Assembly: GCF_028475105.1 (NCBI RefSeq)
Contig: NZ_CP116936.1
Coordinates: 6,013,501 to 6,077,500 of the forward strand
Direction: 5' to 3'
DNA from: Micromonospora sp. LH3U1
GTDB taxonomy: Bacteria; Actinomycetota; Actinomycetes; Mycobacteriales; Micromonosporaceae
Length of the DNA: 64,000 nt
Each line of letters starts with the position of its first letter. The first letter of the stretch is position 1. Below, in pieces: positions 50,097 through 57,465 of this stretch. The notes below the pieces were generated by a model. It searched no databases. It was not told the origin of the DNA and saw nothing but the letters and a program-made list of their open reading frames with translations. The position numbers were made by a program, and so were the translations under genes.

Positions 50097-51035
50097 TCAG
50101 GCGAACAGCGCCGAGACGGATTCCCCGTTGTGGATCCGGCGCATGGCTTCGGCCAGGGCGGGGGCCACCGACAGGACCTGCAACTTGGGGACCCGTTTGG
50201 CGGCCGGGATGGGCACCGTGTTGGTGCAGACGATCTCCAGGACGCCGTCCTGGTCGCTGAGCCGCTGCAACGCGTCGCCGGAGAAGAGGCCGTGCGTGCA
50301 GGCGATCCGGATCGACCGGACCTTCAGACCACGTAGATGCTCCATCAGCTCGACCACCGTGCTGCCCTTGGCGATCTCGTCGTCCAGGACGATGACGTCC
50401 TTGTCGGTCACCTCGCCGATCACCGCGCTGATCTTGACCAGGTCGTCGCTGAACCGCTGCTTCGCCCCGGCCGCGACCGGCGTGCCGAGCAGCCGGGCGA
50501 AGGCCGCCGCCTCCTTGGCATTGCCCAGGTCGGGTGAGACCACCACGGTGTTGCTGAGGTCGTAGCGGCGGAAGTGGGTGGCCAGCTCACGCAGCGCGTG
50601 CAGGTGATCCACGGGGACGCTGAAGAAGCCGTGCACCTGCGGCGAGTGCAGGGTCATCGCAAGCACCCGGTCCGCACCGGCCGACGTGAGCAGATCGGCG
50701 ACGAGCCGTGCGCCGATCGAGATCCGCGGCGCGTCCTTCTTGTCCGAACGGGCGTATGCGTAGTGCGGCAACACCACCGTGATCCGGCCGGCGGACGCAC
50801 CTCGGGCGGCGTCGATCATCAGCAGCAGCTCGACCAGGTGCTCCTGCACCGGCGGCACCAACGGCTGGATCAGGAAGACGTCCCGCTCCCGGCAGTTGGC
50901 CTGCAACTGCACTTCCAAACAGTCGTTGGCGAACCGGGACACCCGCACCGGATGCAGCGGCACCCCCAGGTGAGCGCAGATCTCGGCAGCCAGGTCGGGA
51001 TGGGCAGTTCCACTGAAAACGGCGATGTCGCGCAC
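50097..51035 (-). CDS. prs: Ribose-phosphate pyrophosphokinase
   Basis: This 312-residue enzyme makes PRPP from ribose 5-phosphate and ATP. It has the N-terminal FSGTAHPDLA, the ATP loop IQPLVPP, PHYAYARSDKKDAPR and the PRPP-binding IVLDDEIAKGST motif. The last differs from the usual VDDMIDTGGT, which suggests a second, divergent type of Prs rather than the housekeeping copy. The start is GTG 51035. Confidence 0.9.
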   Translation of the reverse strand: MRDIAVFSGTAHPDLAAEICAHLGVPLHPVRVSRFANDCLEVQLQANCRERDVFLIQPLVPPVQEHLVELLLMIDAARGASAGRITVVLPHYAYARSDKKDAPRISIGARLVADLLTSAGADRVLAMTLHSPQVHGFFSVPVDHLHALRELATHFRRYDLSNTVVVSPDLGNAKEAAAFARLLGTPVAAGAKQRFSDDLVKISAVIGEVTDKDVIVLDDEIAKGSTVVELMEHLRGLKVRSIRIACTHGLFSGDALQRLSDQDGVLEIVCTNTVPIPAAKRVPKLQVLSVAPALAEAMRRIHNGESVSALFA

Positions 51036-51137
51036 GTTCGCAGATCGTAGGCGAAGCGGCCGACGGCGGACGGCGGCGGGCCGTATTCGGCCGTGACGCC
51101 TGTCGCACCGCGCCGCCGGCACGGGTACGGTGCTGCG

Positions 51138-52622
51138 GTGACCCCCCAGTACGTCGCCGCCATCGACCAGGGCACCACCTCCTCGCGGTGCATCGTCTTC
51201 GACCGGGCCGGGGAGATCGTCGCCGTGGCCCAACGCGAGCACCGGCAGATCTTCCCTCGACCCGGCTGGGTGGAGCACGACGCCGAGGAGATCTGGGACA
51301 ACGTCCAACAGGTGGTCTCCGAGGCGCTGCGGGCCGCCGGCACCGACGCGGCCGGGCTGGCCGCCGTCGGCATCACCAACCAGCGGGAGACAACCGTCGT
51401 CTGGGACCGGGCCACCGGCCGCCCGGTGGCCAACGCCATCGTCTGGCAGGACACCCGGACCGGGCCGCTGCTACGCGAGCTGGCATCGGCGTACGGCGAG
51501 GAGCGGTTCCGGTCCCGTACCGGCCTGCCGCTGGCCACCTACTTCGCCGGGCCGAAGCTGCGCTGGCTGCTGGACGAAGTCGACGGCCTGCGCGAGCGCG
51601 CCGAGCGCGGCGAGGTGCTCTTCGGCACCATGGACAGCTGGCTGATCTGGAAGCTGACCGGCAAGCACGTCACCGACGTGACCAACGCCAGCCGGACCAT
51701 GCTCATGGACCTCACCACCCTCAACTGGGCCCCGGACCTGCTGGACGCCATGGGCGTTCCGGCGGCGATGCTGCCGGAGATCCGCTGCTCCGCCGAGGTG
51801 TACGGCCACGCCACCGGTGTGCTCCCCGGGGTGCCGGTGGCCAGCGCCCTCGGCGACCAGCAGGCCGCCCTGTTCGGGCAGACCTGCTTCCAGCCGGGCG
51901 AGGCGAAGTGCACCTACGGCACCGGCAGCTTCCTGCTGCTCAACACCGGCGCCAGCCCGGTCCCGTCGACGCACGGCCTGCTCACCACGGTCGCCTACCA
52001 GATCGAGGGTCAACCACCGGCGTACGCCCTGGAGGGCGCGATCGCCGTCACCGGCTCGCTGGTGCAGTGGCTGCGGGACAACCTCGGGTTGATCTCCACC
52101 GCCGCGGAGGTGGAGGACCTGGCCCGCACCGTGGACGACAACGGCGGCTGCTACGTGGTGCCGGCGTTCTCCGGGCTGTTCGCCCCGCACTGGCGCAGCG
52201 ACGCGCGTGGCGTGATCGCCGGCCTGACCGGCTACATCACCAAGGGGCACCTGGCGCGGGCGGCGCTGGAGGCGTCGGCGTGGCAGACCCGCGAGGTGGT
52301 CGACGCGATGAACTCCGACTCCGACGTGGCGCTGCGCCGACTCCGGGTGGACGGTGGGATGACCGCCAACGGGCTGCTCATGCAGTTCCTCGCCGACGTG
52401 CTCGACGTGCCGGTGATCCGGTCCCGGATCACCGAGACCACGTGTCTGGGCGCCGCGTACGCGGCCGGTCTGGCGGTCGGCTTCTGGCCGGACCTCGCCA
52501 CCCTGCGCGCACAGTGGCGCTCCGACGCGCAGTGGGAGCCGGCCATGGCCCCCGAGCTACGCGACCGGGAGCTGCACAACTGGCGCAAGGCAGTGCAGCG
52601 CACCCTCGACTGGGTCGAGTGA
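51138..52622 (+). CDS. glpK: Glycerol kinase
   Basis: The 494-residue FGGY-family kinase phosphorylates glycerol. Motifs are AAIDQGTTSSR, the TNQRETTVVWDR region, GTMDSWLIWKLTGK and YGTGSFLLLNTG, and the C-terminal LRVDGGMTANGLLMQF. Length is typical. There is no glpF or glpD adjacent, so it is an isolated catabolic gene. It starts at GTG 51138, divergent from prs. Confidence 0.96.
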   Translation: MTPQYVAAIDQGTTSSRCIVFDRAGEIVAVAQREHRQIFPRPGWVEHDAEEIWDNVQQVVSEALRAAGTDAAGLAAVGITNQRETTVVWDRATGRPVANAIVWQDTRTGPLLRELASAYGEERFRSRTGLPLATYFAGPKLRWLLDEVDGLRERAERGEVLFGTMDSWLIWKLTGKHVTDVTNASRTMLMDLTTLNWAPDLLDAMGVPAAMLPEIRCSAEVYGHATGVLPGVPVASALGDQQAALFGQTCFQPGEAKCTYGTGSFLLLNTGASPVPSTHGLLTTVAYQIEGQPPAYALEGAIAVTGSLVQWLRDNLGLISTAAEVEDLARTVDDNGGCYVVPAFSGLFAPHWRSDARGVIAGLTGYITKGHLARAALEASAWQTREVVDAMNSDSDVALRRLRVDGGMTANGLLMQFLADVLDVPVIRSRITETTCLGAAYAAGLAVGFWPDLATLRAQWRSDAQWEPAMAPELRDRELHNWRKAVQRTLDWVE

Positions 52623-52642
52623 CCCGTGCCATCGACCCCGGC

Positions 52643-53476
52643 TCAGCTCCAGCGGTTGCCGGTGAGCTTCTCGTAGACGTCGATGTAGCGAGCCCGGGTC
52701 GCTTCGACCACCTCGGCTGGCATGTCCGGGGCCGGGCCCTGCTTGTCCCAGCCGCTGCCGGTGGCCCAGTCCCGCACGTACTGCTTGTCGTAGGAGAACT
52801 GCACACGGCCAGGCTGGTACGACTCGGCCGGCCAGAACCGCGACGAGTCGGAGGTGAGGAGTTCGTCGGCGAGGACCAGGGCACCGTCCGGTGCCCAGCC
52901 CAGCTCGATCTTGGTGTCGGCGACCAGGATGCCCCGGTCGGCGGCCAGTTCGGCGCCGCGCCGGTAGATGTCGAGGGTGATCTGCCGCAGCCGCTCGGCG
53001 GTGGCCTGGCCCACCTTGTCCACCACATCGTCGTACGTGATGGGCTCGTCGTGCTCGCCCATCGGCGCCTTGCTCGACGGGGTGAAGATCGGCTCGGGCA
53101 GGATCGACGCCTCGCCGAGCCCTCGCGGCAGTGGTACGCCGGAGACCGAACCCGTCTTCTCGTACTCCCGCAGGCCGCCGCCCGTGAGGTAGCCCCGGGC
53201 CACGCACTCGACCGGGACCATGTCCAGGCGCTGGCAGCGGATCGCCCGTCCGGCGAATTCGGCGGGCACGTCGGTGGCCGAGATGACGTGGTTCGGCACC
53301 AGGTCGGCGAGCTGCTCGAACCACCAGAGCGAGAGCGCGGTGAGCAGGCGACCCTTGTCCGGGATCGGCGTCGGCAGCGCCACGTCATAGATCGAGATGC
53401 GGTCCGAGGCCACCAGGATCAAATCGTCGCCGTCGGCGTAGACGTCCCGAACCTTGCCCGAGTGCAGAAGTTCCAC
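52643..53476 (-). CDS. purC: Phosphoribosylaminoimidazole-succinocarboxamide synthase (SAICAR synthetase)
   Basis: This enzyme of de novo purine synthesis (about 277 residues) shows SGKVRDVY at the N-terminus, LVASDRISIYD, PDKGRLLT, VPVECVARGYL and DTKIELG. GTG 53476 is preferred because homologues start close to the SGKVR motif; ATG 53500 would add eight residues. It converges on glpK. Other pur genes are not in this window. Confidence 0.95.
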   Translation of the reverse strand: MELLHSGKVRDVYADGDDLILVASDRISIYDVALPTPIPDKGRLLTALSLWWFEQLADLVPNHVISATDVPAEFAGRAIRCQRLDMVPVECVARGYLTGGGLREYEKTGSVSGVPLPRGLGEASILPEPIFTPSSKAPMGEHDEPITYDDVVDKVGQATAERLRQITLDIYRRGAELAADRGILVADTKIELGWAPDGALVLADELLTSDSSRFWPAESYQPGRVQFSYDKQYVRDWATGSGWDKQGPAPDMPAEVVEATRARYIDVYEKLTGNRWS

Positions 53477-53614
53477 GCGCCCTAGTACACCACGCGACAT
53501 CGGAAGGCCCGATTCGACCACCCGCGCCGGGGGTGACCGGACGGACGTTGACACCTTCGTGCGCTGCCTGCGTGAATGGTCCGACCGTCGCCCCCGCAGG
53601 TCCAGGAGACCCCC

Positions 53615-54946
53615 GTGCCCGTTGTTCGACCCCCGATCGACCGCCTCGGCGCCGACCCGGGCCGGCGCCGACTGCTCGGTGCGCTGCTCGGTGCACCCCT
53701 GCTCGCGTCCGGTGGGCTGGCGGGATGCAGCGACGGTGCCGCCACATCAACCCAGGACGGACCGGTCGAGCTGTCGGTCTTCTGGTGGGGCGGCACCAAG
53801 CGGGCCGAGCTCACCGAGAAGGCGCTGCGGCTCTACTCGGATCGCAATCCCCGGGTCACCTTCCGGGTCACCTGGCAGGGCGCTGACGGCTACTACGACC
53901 GGCTGGCCACCCAGGCGGCCGGCGGGAACGTGCCGGACCTGGTCCAGATCGACGACGCCATGCTGACCGAGTACGCCCAGCGCCAGATCATCCTCGACCT
54001 CACCGACCGGGTCGCCGACCACCGCCTGGATCTGCGGGGCCTGCCGGAGGGTCTGATCCGCTACGGCACGGTGGAGGGGCGGATGATGGCGGTCGCCGCC
54101 GGGCAGACCCACGCGGGCGTGGTCTTCAACCGGACCCTGCTGCAGGAGCTGCGCGTTCCGGAGCCCCGCGGTGGCATGACCTGGCCCGACTACATCTCCT
54201 GGGCGGAACAGGTCACCGAGGCCAGCGACGGTCGGGTGGCCGGCACCATGGACGCGTCCAGCGACTATCGGGCGCTCTGGCTCTGGCTGCGGTCGCAGGG
54301 CGGCGAGTTCTACCGGGGCAGCCAGCTCGGTTTCGGTGCGGAGGAACTGGTCGCGTGGTTCGAGCTGTGGCAGCGCGCCCGCAAGGGGCGGGCCACACCG
54401 GGCGCGGCGCTGGTCGAGCAGGCCGACAGCGGAGAGCTGGCCCGGCAACCGGTGGTGACCGGGTTGACCGCCGCGTCCTTCGCCTGGTCCCATCAGCTAC
54501 CGGAGCTGCAGCGGCTCACCGAGGACGAGTTGGGTGTGACCGGCTTCCCGGGGCCGCCCGGCGCGCAGTGGGCGCGGGCGTCGATGTACTGGGCCGCGTT
54601 CCGGGGCACCCGCCACCCGGACACCGTCACCGACGTGATCAATTTCCTGACCACGAACGGCGAGGCCGGCACCGTCCTCGGCCACGAGCGTGGCCTGAAC
54701 GCCAGTCTCCAGGTCCGCCGCTACACCGAGGGCAGCATCACCGACCCGGCCCAGCAGCGCGCCGCCGTGTTCGGCGCGAGCATCGCCGACCAGCTCGGGC
54801 CGGCGCCGGCGCCACCGCCGAAGGGGCACGCCAGGGTGCGCGCCCTGCTGGTCACCACCGCGGAGAGCATCCGCGTCAAGCGGGCCGGCACGCGGGCGGC
54901 CACCACGCGCTTCGTCGCCGAGGCCAACGCCGCCCTGGCAGGGTGA
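53615..54946 (+). CDS. Extracellular solute-binding lipoprotein (family 1, sugar ABC type)
   Basis: The 443-residue protein has a long N-terminus with an Arg pair before a hydrophobic core (RRRLLGALLGAPLLASGGLAGCS), fitting a lipoprotein that may use the Tat route. The mature part is a family-1 binding protein (SVFWWGGTKRAELTEKALRLY, VPDLVQIDDAMLTEYA). GTG 53615 follows AGGAG. No permease or ATPase gene is adjacent, so it is an orphan and its transporter must be encoded elsewhere. Confidence 0.88.
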   Translation: MPVVRPPIDRLGADPGRRRLLGALLGAPLLASGGLAGCSDGAATSTQDGPVELSVFWWGGTKRAELTEKALRLYSDRNPRVTFRVTWQGADGYYDRLATQAAGGNVPDLVQIDDAMLTEYAQRQIILDLTDRVADHRLDLRGLPEGLIRYGTVEGRMMAVAAGQTHAGVVFNRTLLQELRVPEPRGGMTWPDYISWAEQVTEASDGRVAGTMDASSDYRALWLWLRSQGGEFYRGSQLGFGAEELVAWFELWQRARKGRATPGAALVEQADSGELARQPVVTGLTAASFAWSHQLPELQRLTEDELGVTGFPGPPGAQWARASMYWAAFRGTRHPDTVTDVINFLTTNGEAGTVLGHERGLNASLQVRRYTEGSITDPAQQRAAVFGASIADQLGPAPAPPPKGHARVRALLVTTAESIRVKRAGTRAATTRFVAEANAALAG

Positions 54947-55010
54947 CCACGGGCGGCCGGCCGCGTGGCCGGCCGCCGTCGATCGGCCCCAGAGGTCGAA
55001 GCTTGTCGGG

Positions 55011-55259
55011 TCAGCGCGGCGGGCCGCCCCGGCGGTTGCGCATGAGGCGCAGCACCAGGAACACGACGATCGCGACCACCACCAGGCAGCAGAGCAGCGG
55101 GAGGACACCGAAGCCGCTGCGGCCACGCCGCCGGGCCGCCTCCACCACGAGTTCGCCGGTACCCGTGGACGCCCACGCCGCGACGGGCACGAAGACCGCC
55201 AGTACGACCGCACCGAGGACCGCGCTGAGGCGGCCCCACCACTTACCGAATGAAGACAT
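55011..55259 (-). CDS. Small membrane protein, unknown function
   Basis: The 82-residue protein has two hydrophobic segments (LSAVLGAVVLAVFVPVAAW and FGVLPLLCCLVVVAIVVFLVLRL) with a short basic loop between them and a basic C-terminus. The first may be a signal peptide. No family recognised. It starts at ATG 55259. Confidence 0.6.
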   Translation of the reverse strand: MSSFGKWWGRLSAVLGAVVLAVFVPVAAWASTGTGELVVEAARRRGRSGFGVLPLLCCLVVVAIVVFLVLRLMRNRRGGPPR

Positions 55260-55348
55260 GTGCCCATCCTCGCCGAAGGGCGCAACCTCGGCATGTTGGT
55301 CCACGCCGAATCATGGGATCGAGATCTTCCTGCAGTACGCACGCACGC

Positions 55349-55456
55349 TGGTCCAGTTGGACCACGGAACCGCGAGGCGCCGGCTCCTTCGTGGTCCCTC
55401 GTCCGGCAGGGCAGCAAAAAAGCCCGGCCCCCACATTGTGGGGGCCGGGCTTTTTT
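55349..55456 (+). ncRNA. Candidate small RNA ending in a U-rich terminator
   Basis: The segment shows TGGTCCA-GT-TGGACCA (55349-55364), and a competing stem in which GGACCACG (55359-55366) pairs with CGTGGTCC (55390-55397). The perfect GC-rich terminator 55416-55456, ending in six T residues, follows. There is no downstream gene on this strand for it to control (both neighbours are minus-strand), so a stand-alone RNA is possible. No promoter was identified. Confidence 0.3.
55416..55456. terminator. Strong bidirectional intrinsic terminator
   Basis: AAAAAAGCCCGGCCCCCAC and its complement form a long GC-rich stem closed by a short loop and flanked by A6/T6, so it is a classical rho-independent terminator on both strands. 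On the minus strand it lies directly downstream of the first initiator tRNA. Confidence 0.92.
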
Positions 55457-55468
55457 CACTTCCAGTTG

Positions 55469-55542
55469 TAGCGGGGACAGGATTTGAACCTGCGACCTCT
55501 GGGTTATGAGCCCAGCGAGCTACCGAGCTGCTCCACCCCGCG
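55469..55542 (-). tRNA. tRNA-fMet (CAT), initiator, copy 1
   Basis: The 74-base gene begins CGCGGGGTGGAGCAG, with C1 unpaired against U72, an anticodon stem of three consecutive G:C pairs (CTGGG-CTCATAA-CCCAG) and the T loop TTCAAAT. These are the hallmarks of initiator tRNA. The CCA end is not encoded. It is identical to the copy at 55681-55754 and is followed by a strong terminator. Confidence 0.97.
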
Positions 55543-55627
55543 TCGACTTGTTAAGACTAACCCATGCCGTTCGGGCATGATCAGTGGGGGTCACCAACCT
55601 CGCCAACACCCGTGCCCGACAATGTCG

Positions 55628-55660
55628 AAAGCCCGCCTCCGGCATCCGGAGGCGGGCTTT
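55628..55660. terminator. Bidirectional hairpin terminator between the two initiator tRNAs
   Basis: AAAGCCCGCCTCCGG and its perfect complement (15-bp stem, CAT loop) lie downstream of the second tRNA on the minus strand and end in a short T-run. Confidence 0.92.
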
Positions 55661-55680
55661 TCGAACTGGTGTTTCTCTCG

Positions 55681-55754
55681 TAGCGGGGACAGGATTTGAA
55701 CCTGCGACCTCTGGGTTATGAGCCCAGCGAGCTACCGAGCTGCTCCACCCCGCG
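55681..55754 (-). tRNA. tRNA-fMet (CAT), initiator, copy 2
   Basis: Identical over its 74 bases to the copy at 55469-55542, with the same C1xU72 mismatch and three G:C anticodon-stem pairs. It has its own terminator, so the two genes appear to be separate transcription units. Confidence 0.97.
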
Positions 55755-55842
55755 TCGGCTCGCTAACCGTAGCGCACCGACACGGGGCACCGCAAAGCGA
55801 CGCCGATACCGCTGCCGCCGACACCCCTGACCTGGACCGCTG

Positions 55843-56778
55843 TCAGTCGAGCCAGGTCTCGATCGCCGCCACCGCCCGCCGACTGTCGGCATCAACCTGG
55901 GTCCGCTCGGCGGCCGTGTACTCCCAGCCCTGCTCCCACAGCACCGTCACCACATCGCCGATCCGGACCGCCCGGACCAGCCGAACCTCGTCCGCACCCG
56001 GCTCGCCCATCCCGTCCGGGTACGGGGCCCGCATCTCGAACAGCACCGACTCGTCCCCGTACTCCCCCGCGGCCAGCAGCCGCTGCCGCCAGGTCCTGGT
56101 GTCGTCGGACAGTTTCTGGTCGGGGCAGTCGCGAACGGCCTGCCGCAACTCCCGCAACGCGTCGTCGCCGCGGCCCGCGCGGTAGATGGTGATGGTGTGC
56201 CGGTAGCTGCCGTCCGGAACGTTCCCCGCCGGCGTTCCCGACAGCTTGTAGGCCAGGTACCGGCCGCGGCGCTGGACCACGGCCGAGTCGCTGGGATAGC
56301 GGGCCGCGCAGAGCGCCGGCAACGCCGCACCCTTCGCCTGCGACTCCATACCTGTCCGGTTGGCCGCCGCCAGCACGAAGAAAGCTCGATCCGGGATCGA
56401 GGTGGGCGGCCGGGGCGCCGCCGCGCCGGTTGTCGGGGCTGGCGGCGTACCGCTGAAGGTGCTTGTCCCCGGTGGCGGCGCCGGTGGCGACGACAGGTGT
56501 GGTGTGCGGGACGGCGACGGGTGCGGAGCCGCCCCGGTCGGTATCGGGCCGGGCGTGTCGGCGGGCGGTGGCAACGGCGCGACACCGTCCGCCGGAAACG
56601 CCAGCCGACCGCTGACGGCCACCCCGCCGACGAGCAGCGTCACCGCGAGCGCGGAGCCGACGACCCGGACTCGCGCCCGCCGGTCGGCGAACCGCCGAAC
56701 CCGCTCGGGGTGAGCGAGCTCCTGGCCGTCGGCGACATCGCTGAGCGACCGGTACAGGTCAGAAAGTTCAACGGACAT
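55843..56778 (-). CDS. Membrane-anchored proline-rich protein, putative partner of the adjacent ECF sigma factor
   Basis: This 311-residue protein has a short cytosolic N-terminus (SDLYRSLSDVADGQEL), one membrane helix (VVGSALAVTLLVGGVAVSG, about 39-57), a long Pro/Ser/Thr linker and an external domain of about 180 residues with two Cys. There is no zinc anti-sigma motif. It overlaps the sigma gene stop by 11 bases, which suggests that the N-terminus works as an anti-sigma domain and the outer domain senses something; this is inference. Confidence 0.75.
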   Translation of the reverse strand: MSVELSDLYRSLSDVADGQELAHPERVRRFADRRARVRVVGSALAVTLLVGGVAVSGRLAFPADGVAPLPPPADTPGPIPTGAAPHPSPSRTPHLSSPPAPPPGTSTFSGTPPAPTTGAAAPRPPTSIPDRAFFVLAAANRTGMESQAKGAALPALCAARYPSDSAVVQRRGRYLAYKLSGTPAGNVPDGSYRHTITIYRAGRGDDALRELRQAVRDCPDQKLSDDTRTWRQRLLAAGEYGDESVLFEMRAPYPDGMGEPGADEVRLVRAVRIGDVVTVLWEQGWEYTAAERTQVDADSRRAVAAIETWLD

Positions 56779-57277
56779 CGTTCACCTCCAGCTCCACGGT
56801 GGAGAGGTCGGGCAGCAGCGCGGCCAGCCGGGACCGGCCCCGGGACAACCAGGACTTCACGGTGCCGACCGGAACGTCGGTCTCCCGGGCGATCTCCTCG
56901 ACCGACATGTCGAACAGGTAGTGCAGGGCCAGCGCCTGCCGGTAGGCAGCGGGCAACTGGCGGAGCGCGCGGACCAGGAGCACCCAGTCCTCGCTCGGCG
57001 GGGATGCGACCGGCGGTGGCCCGGTACGGCTCAACACCGCCCGCCAGCGATGCAGGTGCCGCCAGCGGTCGGTCGCCAACCGGGACACCACCAGCCGCAG
57101 CCACGCCTCCGGCGCCGGATGCGTCGACAGCCGCCCCCACTGCCGCCAGGCCCGGGTGTACGCCTCCTGCACCAGGTCCTGCGCCTCGCTGTGGTCGCCA
57201 GCGACCGCACAGCCGTACCGCACCATCCGCCTCGCGGTGCTGCGGTAGAAGTCGTCGAAGCTCTGCGCGTCCCTCAC
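56768..57277 (-). CDS. ECF sigma factor, SigE/SigM-like
   Basis: The 169-residue protein has region 2 (FDDFYRSTARRMVRYG, EAQDLVQEAYTRAWRQW) and region 4 (LRQLPAAYRQALALHYLFDMS, VPVGTVKSWLSRGRSRLA). It matches the 'SigE family' ECF group common in actinomycetes. An 11-base overlap couples it to the membrane-anchored gene downstream. The regulon is unknown. Confidence 0.93.
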   Translation of the reverse strand: MRDAQSFDDFYRSTARRMVRYGCAVAGDHSEAQDLVQEAYTRAWRQWGRLSTHPAPEAWLRLVVSRLATDRWRHLHRWRAVLSRTGPPPVASPPSEDWVLLVRALRQLPAAYRQALALHYLFDMSVEEIARETDVPVGTVKSWLSRGRSRLAALLPDLSTVELEVNDVR

Positions 57278-57396
57278 GACTGCTCCCCCTCGCTCCCACC
57301 CCGTTGCAAGGAGGACGGCGGACCGGGGTCACAGGTTGCGGGGCCGGCCCGGCCTGTCGGCGACGCGACAAACGAGCACACACCCGGACACAGCGG

Positions 57397-57438
57397 AGCC
57401 CCCGCCGTCAGGACCGGTGAGGTCCGACGACGGGGGCT
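57397..57438. terminator. Hairpin terminator downstream of the UPF0182 gene
   Basis: AGCCCCCGCCGTC (57397-57409) pairs with GACGACGGGGGCT (57426-57438) at 12 of 13 positions, loop 16. It lies 27 bases beyond the UPF0182 stop on the minus strand. It has no T-run. Confidence 0.75.
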
Positions 57439-57465
57439 TCGAGCTGAACTCCCGGCGGTGGCGGG

